A DNA stretch of 64,000 bases, taken from contig SSNU01000221.1 of assembly GCA_012064415.1 (NCBI GenBank), positions 36,876 through 100,875 of the forward strand. The letters are read 5' to 3'. Position 1 is the stretch's first letter, and the number at the start of each line of letters is the position of its first letter. The stretch comes from Gyrodactylus bullatarudis (lineage: Eukaryota; Platyhelminthes; Monogenea; Gyrodactylidea; Gyrodactylidae). The position numbers and the translations under genes were made by a program. The notes under the pieces are model-generated. The model did no database searches. It saw only the letters and a list, made by a program, of their open reading frames with translations, and had not been told where the DNA came from. Positions 1-10,262 of this stretch are shown piece after piece.

Positions 1-365
1 ACATTTATCTCAGAACATGCTTCGGCCCACTACCTTATTATGATTTACTTGAGCGGGCTAAATTATTTCCTCTCTGGCTTAGACGCATCTCAGCCTCTGC
101 GTTCCTGTACTCTAAGTATGCTACTCAACGGAATGGCTATTACAACCTGCGCTCAGCAAGGAGATACTCTATACTACATAATGTACTCCTCGTCCTTCGC
201 ACAAGATTTCAAATTAACTTTTCTCAGTTTAAAGATAAAAACATTACCAACATTTGTTCAAATTTAATATCATTTGTACCAGATAATCACAATATGCTTA
301 ATAATTATTTCAAATAAAAATCTAGTATATATGTCAAATTAATAATTAGTAATTAACAATTACTG
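1..365 (+). other. 5' flank of the Ty3-like element, possibly LTR remnant
   Basis: The first 210 bases are clearly richer in G and C than the surroundings and the rest is AT-rich, which fits a retroelement LTR or leader cut by the window edge. No second LTR copy is in the window, so the LTR reading is inference. This stretch is not part of the inverted duplication that starts at 366. Confidence 0.3.
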
Positions 366-1594
366 ATTATTAACTCTAATTTGTAATCGAACCAAATATT
401 ATTTTAAACAAATAGTTTTATACAATTTGGCTCATAGAGATTATTGTTTGAATCCTTAATAAATATAACTATTATACTACCCTAAAATCGTGTGTTCAAT
501 GTCTCTTCCAAGAACTGAACAAACTATCGACATGGTCCCTAAGGATGAAGTCGATGAAGTACCTCAAATTTTTCACCGACGACGATGTCCAAAGTCTTGG
601 CCCAACCCCAAATGGTAGCCAAAGAAGTTCCCTAAATGGTGCCAAACAACAAGTTGTGAAGCAAGCCCGAGTCCAACCCGATGACGCCCTAGAGCGTTCG
701 ACGAGATTCCCGAACAACTCCCCAATAACGAAAAACGCCCAATGAACCCTTGCTGTTCAAAGTCGTTGGCTCCACCTACCCCAATCAGGTATCCTGATAC
801 CCCAGTCAAGTCAAAACGTAGTCACAGCAAGGTTCGCTTCTCAAAAGCCATCAACGTGCCCCAATCTGGTAGCGAAAGTTCTGATGATTCGGATTTCGAC
901 GATGTAAAGTTTAGCAAGGTCGACAAAAAGATCTACAAGAAACTCCTCAAGGAAGTTTTACGCAAGCGAACTATCGACGAAGAAAAATCCCTAGCCGCAG
1001 CATCGTATTTGCAATCCTTAGTTACTGCAACTCCCAAATACCAAGCCAACAAGTCCCAATTTATGGGCTGGTACAAAATGCACGGCAAAATCCCTAAAGT
1101 GTCCGAAGCTGAACGTGTTAGCGCCCTTGTAAGGTGCCTTGGTGAGGATGAACAATCCCGCTACATCAATAAGGTCAGTCAGGCTGATTCCGAGCAAATT
1201 CCCTATCATGAAACAGTACTATGAACGAGCTGTTTTCAAAATCAATGTCCATGTTAAACACGCGATTGGACTTTCTGCACAATCGTATGGGTGACAAAGA
1301 CGTTGAACTTTTCGCCGGCGAACAGAGAAAAGCTTTCGAAAGGATAAGTTTCTCAGACCTTACTAATCCCGAATCGTTCCTCGCACTTTATTTTCTATCT
1401 AACTTCCAAGTGCTCCCAAGACGACCTAGTCAGGCGTGCCAGGAGATTGATTGACTCTGACAGTCTTGATCAAGTTGCTGCAATCAATAGTGTCCAGCCA
1501 GTTCCCTAATAACAGACAAAGTCGTCCAACGACTACCCCACTGGGAGGTTCCAAAAGGAAGTCCTCTCAGTTCAATAGAAGAAGGTCAAATTCC
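366..1594 (+). repeat. Left arm of 1229-bp inverted duplication (retroelement gag region)
   Basis: Each base x here pairs with base 3522-x in the arm at 1928-3156. I checked the inner edge (1584-1594 against 1928-1938), the outer edge (366-376 against 3146-3156) and the coding landmarks between. The arms differ by two compensating one-base indels near 455-510; elsewhere where I compared them they match. The arm holds the broken gag frames of a Ty3-like retroelement. Confidence 0.93.
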
Positions 1595-1717
1595 CGAAAC
1601 GACAGAAATCTTCCATTCGAACTGAAGAATAAATGTCTGGCTTGTGGCGGAAACCATTTCAGAAGCAATTGTCCCCACAAAAACACGAAATACGACAAAT
1701 GAAACCGTTACGGTCAT
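499..1717 (+). pseudogene. Ty3/gypsy-like gag relic
   Basis: The coding signal is spread over all three frames. A start at 499 runs into a TAG at 616-618; further open pieces are 742-1224, 1221-1454 and 1451-1702. The last piece carries an Arg/Ser-rich basic stretch and a zinc-knuckle-like motif of the form C-x2-C-x3-H-x4-C at 1634-1672, as expected for a retroelement nucleocapsid. A TGA at 1700-1702 interrupts what looks like a second knuckle (NRYGHLTERC). Frameshifts and stops make it non-functional. Gag identity rests on the zinc knuckle and on the reverse-transcriptase start that follows. Confidence 0.7.
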
Positions 1718-1936
1718 CTGACAGAACGTTGCATGACTCGTAGTGTCAATATGATCAGTGTTGCTCAGTGGATTTTAGCTTTGAACGAAGAGTCCCCAGG
1801 TCTTTGTATTTACAAAGCTTCCCTAACCTTAAAAAAGAATGCTAGACCAGTGTTCTGCAATCCTAGAACAATCGCTTATGGTGTCGAAGCCCTAGTCAAG
1901 TCTGAGTTAGATTCTTTAATTGAGAAAGGAATTTGA
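1718..1936 (+). pseudogene. Start of Ty3/gypsy reverse transcriptase, truncated
   Basis: The frame encodes a short peptide with the ARPVFCNPRTIAYGV...ELDSLIEKGI pattern that precedes the catalytic part of Ty3/gypsy reverse transcriptase. The protease that normally lies between gag and this region is missing, so there is an internal deletion near 1718-1760. The frame ends at 1936, where sequence passes into the inverted gag arm, so the catalytic palm is absent. Most of this piece is the unique spacer between the arms. Confidence 0.75.
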
Positions 1937-3156
1937 CCTTCTTCTATTGAACTGAGAGGACTTCCTTTTGGAACCTCCCAGTGGGGTAGTCGTTGGACGA
2001 CTTTGTCTGTTATTAGGGAACTGGCTGGACACTATTGATTGCAGCAACTTGATCAAGACTGTCAGAGTCAATCAATCTCCTGGCACGCCTGACTAGGTCG
2101 TCTTGGGAGCACTTGGAAGTTAGATAGAAAATAAAGTGCGAGGAACGATTCGGGATTAGTAAGGTCTGAGAAACTTATCCTTTCGAAAGCTTTTCTCTGT
2201 TCGCCGGCGAAAAGTTCAACGTCTTTGTCACCCATACGATTGTGCAGAAAGTCCAATCGCGTGTTTAACATGGACATTGATTTTGAAAACAGCTCGTTCA
2301 TAGTACTGTTTCATGATAGGGAATTTGCTCGGAATCAGCCTGACTGACCTTATTGATGTAGCGGGATTGTTCATCCTCACCAAGGCACCTTACAAGGGCG
2401 CTAACACGTTCAGCTTCGGACACTTTAGGGATTTTGCCGTGCATTTTGTACCAGCCCATAAATTGGGACTTGTTGGCTTGGTATTTGGGAGTTGCAGTAA
2501 CTAAGGATTGCAAATACGATGCTGCGGCTAGGGATTTTTCTTCGTCGATAGTTCGCTTGCGTAAAACTTCCTTGAGGAGTTTCTTGTAGATCTTTTTGTC
2601 GACCTTGCTAAACTTTACATCGTCGAAATCCGAATCATCAGAACTTTCGCTACCAGATTGGGGCACGTTGATGGCTTTTGAGAAGCGAACCTTGCTGTGA
2701 CTACGTTTTGACTTGACTGGGGTATCAGGATACCTGATTGGGGTAGGTGGAGCCAACGACTTTGAACAGCAAGGGTTCATTGGGCGTTTTTCGTTATTGG
2801 GGAGTTGTTCGGGAATCTCGTCGAACGCTCTAGGGCGTCATCGGGTTGGACTCGGGCTTGCTTCACAACTTGTTGTTTGGCACCATTTAGGGAACTTCTT
2901 TGGCTACCATTTGGGGTTGGGCCAAGACTTTGGACATCGTCGTCGGTGAAAAATTTGAGGTACTTCATCGACTTCATCCTTAGGGACCATGTCGATAGTT
3001 TGTTAGAGTTCTTGGAAGAGACATTGAACACACGATTTTAGGGTAGTATAATAGTTATATTTATTAGGATTCAAACAATAATCTCTATGAGCCAAATTGT
3101 ATAAAACTATTTGTTTAAAATAATATTTGGTTCGATTACAAATTAGAGTTAATAAT
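1928..3156 (-). repeat. Right arm of inverted duplication; second gag relic
   Basis: Reverse complement of 366-1594. It carries the same gag pieces on the minus strand (2298-2780 and 2068-2301, and an upstream piece 2777-3031) with the same frame changes, so the damage predates the duplication. The zinc knuckle is not included because the arm stops at the position matching 1594. An extra base relative to the left arm lets the upstream frame run to 3031. Confidence 0.93.
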
Positions 3157-4576
3157 ACCAGTTTCATATTCACTAGGTGTATTTATATGATAAAATTATT
3201 TTAAAATACATTTTTCAAACTAAATTTTAATTCTCTGGCCATCCTACTTTGAAGTAACAATACGAGACTCGAAGGTCAAGAACTCTGAAAGATTTCGGAA
3301 GCATATGAGAACTTTCCAACTTAATTACTTAATCTACGTGTCTAGTATGCTACTATGAAAACTCGAGTGGTTATTTTTAATTTCAAAATTAAAAACTCGG
3401 GAGCCACTCTACTTGCTAGTAACCAGCAACAATGATTGAATCTTCATAGCCTAGAATAAATTACACAGGCCTAAAAACTATTTGCAAGCATATTATATAA
3501 ATAATAACATTATAGGTAAAAAAATTAATTTTATTGGTTGAACTTCTTGTTTTTATAAATTGAATCTTTAAGGTCGTTTCTTGGTTAAGTGAAAGTTCAA
3601 TTTATCTTATTCTTAAAAAGGAGATCTCTGTTTTTCCTTCTAGATTTGTAATTCCTAACGGATTTTATTACAAAAGTTAGTTTACATTTCAAGTGCTTGC
3701 AATTTCTCCCAAAGTCAGTCTTGACAGTACACTTTTAAGCATAAAAAATTGGAATTATTATTTTAGGAATAATCCTAGACAACACATGTTCATAACTAAC
3801 ATAATTCTGTAACATTATTTAATATCTTTTAATCGTGATGTATTGATCGGAAAAAAATTAAATATTTCTCCCAAACGATAAAATGCGATGCTACACACAA
3901 AAGTTTTCTTGTCGCATAAACGATGAATCTCTCATGTCTAGGCGAATTTCTGCCATCTAGGTCAATACAACACTTTTTAATTTATTCAAGTGAAGATTTC
4001 CAAATTTTAATACTTTTTCAAATCTTAAATGGTGTCATTTTACACACAACAGAAAAAACTGGTGCCTTTGTAACTAAATAATTAATAAAAATTAATAAAG
4101 ATAAGGTAATCGAGTAAAAGATCCATGGTGTAAGGTAGAAAATTGAGTACCTAAAATATATAATGAATTAGCGTTGAGTTGATTGGTTGACACAAATATG
4201 TTAGAAAACTTTCTTACGATAGAGCTAATTATAAAAATTCAAAAAAAGAATGAGAACTTAAATATCTTTATATTTTATTAAAGTGATTGTCATCAAAAGA
4301 ATAACAAGGTTTTATTATTCCTAATAACTTATTAATTATAAATAAAACAAGAACCATTGTATTCAAGACTTGTCTATCAAGACTTATCAGACGCATCAGC
4401 TTCATTCATTGAGAAGAACTTTTGATAAGCTCTAGGCAATGCATGAGAAATTTTAACCTCTCATAAAATGTTGTTACAAATTTAAGATAAAATTTGGTTA
4501 ATGAATCATAAATATCGAAACTTAAATATATTTAAATAAAATTTTCGAAAAAATGAGGAAGATGATGATGAATTCG
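3157..4576. other. Intergenic, no gene seen
   Basis: AT-rich sequence with stops in all frames and no recognisable repeat family. A possible minus-strand AATAAA (plus-strand TTTATT near 4312) could serve the gene at 4577-5317. Confidence 0.5.
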
Positions 4577-5317
4577 TTAAGGACCAGTTATATGACCGTT
4601 GGAGTTTTTGAAGAAATTAACAATTTTTTTCATAACACCTTGCTCTCGAGAGATGGGCCTAGAAACAGGTAGTTGTCTGATCATTGGCTTACCAGTGAAA
4701 TCATTCACTGACGACTTGATTGAGCAAACTGACTCTGTTTGTATTTTCAACGAGGATTGGTTATCATGAATTGAATCTGGCCTCTCTTTGGTTTGGCCTT
4801 GAGGTTTATTTGAATGCAATGATTTATTTGATTTGATTGTTCTTGTAGACTTTTGAGTTTTTGACGACTTATTCGAGGGTACCGGACTCTTTGCAGGGCT
4901 CTGTTCAACTTCATTCTCTTCAGAGGAGCCACTCGTGGAAACAGTTTCATTGGCCAAGTTCACAGGAACATTTGGGTTATGCTCAAAAACATTTTGCACA
5001 GAACTCTCCAGTCTCTTGTTATTCTCAATGCTGGGTATAATGGACTTTTCAGTGATGGTTGACTTTGATGATGAGTTGTAATTTTGAATCGCATGATGAT
5101 CTTTCACTGGCTGTGTAATGATGGCATCGTCGTTGTTTTTCTTTTTCCGATCCACCCTCAACTTTTTCTTGATTTGTTGTCTCAAATTTTTCCTCTGATA
5201 ATTCAGGTAAGCTTGATACCTTTCAATATAGGAAGAAAGACTATCCTCTTCAATTGGGCTCAGATAACTTGTAATGAATGCTGTATTACCGTATGGATTA
5301 TAAGTATTACTTAACAT
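4577..5317 (-). CDS. Hypothetical Ser/Asn/Lys-rich protein, 246 aa
   Basis: An uninterrupted 246-codon frame, long for such AT-rich DNA. The ATG at 5317 is preceded by CACCACCC, a reasonable initiation context. The N-terminus (about residues 1-55) has Tyr- and Pro-containing sequence followed by a helix-like segment with a basic run (QQIKKKLRVDRKKK). The rest is low-complexity, rich in Ser, Asn, Lys and Glu, likely disordered, with a Lys/Phe-rich C-terminus (MKKIVNFFKNSNGH). No signal peptide, membrane segment or known domain is visible. It could be a whole single-exon gene or the last coding exon of a longer gene. I do not recognise the family. Confidence 0.55.
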   Translation of the reverse strand: MLSNTYNPYGNTAFITSYLSPIEEDSLSSYIERYQAYLNYQRKNLRQQIKKKLRVDRKKKNNDDAIITQPVKDHHAIQNYNSSSKSTITEKSIIPSIENNKRLESSVQNVFEHNPNVPVNLANETVSTSGSSEENEVEQSPAKSPVPSNKSSKTQKSTRTIKSNKSLHSNKPQGQTKERPDSIHDNQSSLKIQTESVCSIKSSVNDFTGKPMIRQLPVSRPISREQGVMKKIVNFFKNSNGHITGP

Positions 5318-5641
5318 GGGTGGTGATTAAGTTCTTGAGTCTTCTTATTTATATGGTGTAATTTGAATAGTCTGTTAATCTGGAAGTGATAGTTATAAAT
5401 GATCATCGTAAACTTATAACAATCTAAACTGTAATCATGCAGTGAAACTAAAAGGGTCAACGATGCATTGTTTTGAGTCAAAAGTTTAGCTAGCATGCGT
5501 AACTTGGTTCAGAATTGTACAACTTGTCTGGTGTGTATATTCGTAATAAACTGAAGAAAATTGAAAAAAACATTCCTCATTACGATATAGGCATTTGAAG
5601 GATCATCCTTTCTTCTAATTCATCAATTATTTTTATAAATG

Positions 5642-6130
5642 TAAAGCTATTCTCGATGAATTTGGCAAATAATTATTTAAAGAAATTTCGAACTGGCGTA
5701 ATTTTTCCAGATTGGCACGGTATTTAAATTTTGAGTTGAAAATTTTTGTTGATTTAAACGTTATTTTTCAGAATTCCCAATAGACAAGTAAAACAAAATT
5801 GATCGTTGATATTTTTATCGACTATTTTCAATGCTTGAAAATTAACAAATCAGTATGATCCGGGATCTATTCGAATTTACGGTTCTTTCAATAATTAAAA
5901 ATTTTTTCAACCCTGTTTTTGATCCATACTGTCAGATCTGATCTCGACCGGAAAAAATTTTATTTCTTCCTAAATTGATCTCTTTATGTTCTGCTTTTTC
6001 TCGAGGTATCGCAATAAAAAGATAAACAAGAATTTTTATTTCTTCAACCCCACGGCGAAGACTATTTCCAGAACGACTTTAGTCATAATGTTTGATTCCT
6101 CTCAATTCAATTCCTGAAATCAACTCAATC
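5642..6130 (+). mobile_element. Foldback element family A, degenerate copy
   Basis: Begins with the family terminal motif (GTAAAGCTATTCTCGATGAA), then an arm with TTTTGAGTTGAAAATTTTTG and AACGTTATTTTTCAG near 5725-5780. A weaker inverted counterpart lies near 6066-6130 (AATGTTTGATTCCTCTCA...GAAATCAACTCAA). The loop shares the ATCGACTATTTTCAATGCTTG block with the copies at 34.7 and 48.7 kb. No coding capacity. Confidence 0.6.
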
Positions 6131-7746
6131 AAACCAAGTGAGCCTATTGAATCGGGTTCAAAAAAATCAAGATGAAATGTTTAAATTAAAGATTATTCTC
6201 ACAATATTAGAATACACACTGTGTTTAATAATGCCGGCGGGAAGGATATTTTATACTACGAAATCACACAAAATAATAACCCATTACTAATCTAATGGAC
6301 ATTGTCAAGAAACTGGATCACGATAGTAAAAAGAGTAAATTGTCTGTTTATTTTACACCAGTTAGGCAATACACAATATTCTATTACAAACACAGTGGAC
6401 ACATTACAAGAAGAGAGCGAAAATACAGTATTCTTGGTATTTTTTCTTTTTATCTTCATACATAGTAGTACCATTCCAGACAATAGAACATATAGGTCTA
6501 ACTAAATATCTTCAATCTCTCTTCTGAAATCAAGCTCCAACACACACATATAAATGAATATAATACACGTATTTGCTACATATTTGTGAATAAAAAATAA
6601 ATGGTGCAATTTCATTGGTTCAAGGAACTGACAAATAAAAAGTAGATTCTTTCTCATATGGATATCCCTTCTGTTGTGTGATCTGTGATACTATCTCAAC
6701 TATTTCTATGTGTACCTTAATTAAAGCTCATACATTTCAATTGTAGTTCCAGACATTTCAAAAGACAACAGTAACTGCTCTAAGAAATAAAACGTGTTAT
6801 CATATAGCCAAGTAGAATTACAGGCCTTTCATCTATTTCGTATTTACATTTTTATTATTATTAAAAACATCTTTTAAAAAGATGGGACGATCTGGAAGAA
6901 AAGATTCTCTTGTTGTTCAACTACCCTTGGACTCTTTCGTAAGTGAATCCAATTAAAAAGAGAAAATAGTCAACCATCTCTCAGAGGCATTTCAATCTTG
7001 GATTAATTTTGATCAAACCCAACTAAAAACTGGATTATAATTTTCTAACAACAACAACAACTGTTTTTTTCTGATTAATCATCATCACCATCTATCTAAC
7101 CATAAATATTGCACAATTCTAATCTATCATCTTTAACCCTAAACTATCTCACTCTCTAAACTTGAGTAAGTTTCATTTTATTATTTCCACTTAAGCATAC
7201 GTTATACATTCTATATAGTATTTAGTGATATTTTTCTTATTTTAATTCTTATTCTAAATTTCACGTCACATGCATTAGAAGACACTGCAGTCTTCATAAT
7301 CACTACTTATTGAGGATTAAATGGTTAAACTTAAAGATTATTGTCTAAACTTATCAGATCATTAAACGAAAAATGGGGAAACGATCATTTGTTGTAAGTT
7401 TCATTCATACCAAATACGAGTTCAAGTTTTTATTTACAAATCTGGTGGAGAAGTAAAATTTTCTTACTCAGCTCATTAAAATTTTCTTCTGAATGGAGGA
7501 ATTGAACAAAATATTGCATACTTTATAATCATCATTCTTTTTTTGATTATATTCAAAAATCCCATTTTATTGTGTGTCTTATTATTGCTTTTTATCACTT
7601 GCGTTATAAGGATATTTTCTATATCACATCATTTTCGCATATATGTTTTCTGCGAAACATAAATAACAAACTAATATATTGATAATCTTGAAAATAATCA
7701 TTCACCCTTTTCGTTAAATTAGGGAATTGCTGAACAACGCAATCAG
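6131..7746. other. Intergenic upstream of the RING gene
   Basis: No coding frame or repeat I recognise. AG sites preceding the RING start (for example TTAAATTAG at about 7715-7723) could be the 3' end of an intron in the 5' untranslated region, but no matching donor can be proved. Confidence 0.4.
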
Positions 7747-9498
7747 ATGGACGTGTCGGTCGCCTTTGAGTCAATTATCAGTTGTAATATTTGCTTTGAT
7801 ACGTATAAGGACCCTCGTGTTCTCAAATGTCAACATATCTTTTGTTATGAATGCATTAACAAACTTCCAGAGATCAAGAATTACAAAAAACCTCTTGGAA
7901 ATAATCAGAAAGTTATTCCCTGTCCGAATTGTCGAGAAGAATTTATTGTTGATAAATATCATCCAGCAGATAAATTACCAAAGGCTTTTTACTTAAATAA
8001 CGTTATTGAATTTTATGAAAACACTTATTCAAAGTCGAAACCATCTGCCCCGCCAGAAGATGAATCAGATATTCCTCGTAATAAAAGCAGAAGAATTTCT
8101 TATCAATTAACCCATGAAACCTTTCAGAATTTATCTTCAGCAATCTCAAAGAATGATGAGAAAAATGTTGAAAAAATCATTTCAGACCAAAGTACCCAGA
8201 ATAGATCCACTATCAGTGGCCCTACAACTAGTAATCGTTTCGGAAATATTGCCGAGGAGATTAAAAGGAATTCTCAGTCTCCACAAACCGATAAGGAACC
8301 TGACAATTATATAATTTTAAGAGATCAGGCCAACATTCTACAGAAGATGGATGAACTGAAAGAATATTCAAGTCTCAAGGATAACGTTGGATTATTCAAG
8401 TGTACAAGTAACAACATAAAAGCTAAATGTCCAAACTTGGACATGCAGTTTATTAATGACAACAGCCAAGGAAATACCAATCAGACTGGCAGCAGTAATA
8501 ACAAATGCTCGAGGATATTAATCTCGCATGATGGTGTTTCAGATTGCATATGGATTCATGCAGATAAAATGAGTCTTAGCAATGTCCAACAGAAAAAGAC
8601 AAACCTGGAAAAGATTTCTCTACCACATAGTAGCAACATTCACGAGATATTCCTTCAAGCTCCCACAGGATTACCTTTCAAAATTGTCTCGATCAATTAT
8701 TATCGCTATTCAAATTTAAAAGAGATTCCAGTCATATTTTTCACCTGCGATGTGGAAGCAAGTGACAAGCAAATCTATGGAGTTGTCTTGTGCTATCAAA
8801 TAGACATGGCTGCTTTGTACAGTAAGAACTCGTCTAAAGTTCTAACCTACAAATGCTCGTCAAAATTGTTCGAGACGAATTTTGAGAACAGCAGCAAAAT
8901 ATTACACGGAATCGATATTGATCGGAAGAACTTTGAGATATACGTAGCCTCTCCAAGGAACTATGCAATTCACAGACTATCTGGCCAGACTCTGAATAAA
9001 GTGGACAATGAATGGATGTTTGAAAAGTCAAAGTTGAAACCGACATTCCTAGCGTATGACTCGGAGTCGGAGAAAATTTGGGCCTCATGTCCAGACCAGG
9101 ATAAGTTGATAATTATGGATAAACGAGATGGGAAATATCGAGAGAGCTCACCCAAGTTGACAATACAAATTGAATTAACCCAGATAATTTACACCACTGA
9201 CAAGAAGATCATTGGACTAGATAACTGTACCGGGCAGGCCTATTGGCTAAAGACAGCTAATGACTTTCTCTATTCTCAACTCCTAGAACAGGTATCTTAT
9301 AAGAAACAAGAGAGAATTCATTCGATAAAACCAGTTGAGGATGTCTTGCCAACAGAATTTGAGAATGGAACTAGTCAAATGATTCTGGTGGGCGGATTAA
9401 TGTGCTCACTTAGTTCATATGGATATGCTTTATTTCCTAAGTCGAATCTCTTCAAGCCAAGGACTTTCACAATTGGCAACATTTTTATGAATTGTTAA
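7747..9498 (+). CDS. RING-finger protein with beta-propeller-like C-terminus
   Basis: Single-exon frame of 583 codons. Residues 13-62 form a C3HC4 RING with all eight ligands: C13, C16, C28, H30, C33, C36, C59 and C62, in the TRIM-like spacing CNIC-x11-CQHIFC-x2-C and CPNC. Such RINGs are E3 ubiquitin ligases that bind an E2, so that role is likely. Residues about 95-210 are polar and low-complexity. No B-box follows the RING, unlike typical TRIM proteins. Residues about 245-560 contain repeated short strand-like segments (ILISHDGVSDCIWI, ILHGIDIDRKNFEIYVA, FLAYDSESEKIWAS, IIGLDNCTGQAYWL) that suggest an NHL- or Kelch-like propeller for substrate binding; this is inference. The ATG at 7747 gives the full RING. 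AATAAA at 9703-9708 is a plausible poly(A) signal. Confidence 0.85.
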   Translation: MDVSVAFESIISCNICFDTYKDPRVLKCQHIFCYECINKLPEIKNYKKPLGNNQKVIPCPNCREEFIVDKYHPADKLPKAFYLNNVIEFYENTYSKSKPSAPPEDESDIPRNKSRRISYQLTHETFQNLSSAISKNDEKNVEKIISDQSTQNRSTISGPTTSNRFGNIAEEIKRNSQSPQTDKEPDNYIILRDQANILQKMDELKEYSSLKDNVGLFKCTSNNIKAKCPNLDMQFINDNSQGNTNQTGSSNNKCSRILISHDGVSDCIWIHADKMSLSNVQQKKTNLEKISLPHSSNIHEIFLQAPTGLPFKIVSINYYRYSNLKEIPVIFFTCDVEASDKQIYGVVLCYQIDMAALYSKNSSKVLTYKCSSKLFETNFENSSKILHGIDIDRKNFEIYVASPRNYAIHRLSGQTLNKVDNEWMFEKSKLKPTFLAYDSESEKIWASCPDQDKLIIMDKRDGKYRESSPKLTIQIELTQIIYTTDKKIIGLDNCTGQAYWLKTANDFLYSQLLEQVSYKKQERIHSIKPVEDVLPTEFENGTSQMILVGGLMCSLSSYGYALFPKSNLFKPRTFTIGNIFMNC

Positions 9499-9702
9499 TA
9501 GACACTATCACCCATTGACTGTGATTTCAGATTTCAGAACCATCCCCCCAACAGAGAAACTCCCTTGACCCTGATTACAAAGCTATTTTTTAATTGTTCA
9601 AAAATACCAAAAAAAAACAAATTTGCTTGTTTTCGAAATGTTTTAGATGAATTAGATAAATTATTATTCATGATTACTAAATCACCATTTATTTGTTTGC
9701 AA

Positions 9703-9708
9703 AATAAA
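9703..9708 (+). terminator. Poly(A) signal candidate of the RING gene
   Basis: AATAAA 205 bp after the RING stop codon, in the right orientation. AT-richness makes chance matches common. Confidence 0.35.
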
Positions 9709-9811
9709 AATTTTCGAATCTCATTTTCATCCGTATTATCAATGGAATATTTTACATGTCTGAGGCTAATTCAACTTAGGGAAGGCTCCATGCGCCAGCT
9801 AATATAAATTC

Positions 9812-9875
9812 GAGGTTTTGATGAAAAAATGAGATATCTGTAAAAATCATATTAGATTCCCGATTTCAATGAACC
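9812..9875 (-). repeat. Foldback family A terminal fragment
   Basis: TTTTGATGAAAAAATGAGATATCTGTAAAAATCAT followed by AGATTCCCGATTTCAATGAA matches the end of the copy at 49.0 kb in the same orientation. Confidence 0.5.
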
Positions 9876-9896
9876 ATCTTTAAACCTTTTCGTCCG

Positions 9897-10262
9897 AGTT
9901 GTAGCTAATTTGTACTGTACTGCTAATTCTTAAGTATAAATTAGCTAATTCGTTAGTTCTGCTAATGAGTTTACATTTGAAATTTATTTTTTCTCACCTC
10001 ATCTCAGGAAATTTGATCATTTTTTTGAATTTATGACGGAAAATATATTTTCATTCATAAAAAAACATGAAATTCTCTATTTGAATGAGGTAAAATATCG
10101 AAAAACTGAAATTTAAAGAAACGAATCTTTTCAGAACGAATTAGCAGAGATTGCTCTGCTAATTGATACTGAAATTATTTAGCATACACTTGGTCTATGC
10201 CATGTATTCCGCTCTGGCCGTTCAGTACGAATTAGCAGACCAATCTCTGCTATTTTATTCCA
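9897..10262. repeat. Cluster of GCTAATT/AATTAGC palindromes
   Basis: At least seven copies of GCTAAT or its complement lie in 360 bp. They include a perfect hairpin, AATTAGCAGAG at 10139-10149 and CTCTGCTAATT at 10154-10164 with a 4-nt loop, and a decayed second copy near 10228-10252 (ACGAATTAGCAGACCAATCTCTGCTA). Both are preceded by TCAG(A/T)ACG. Function unknown. Confidence 0.6.
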
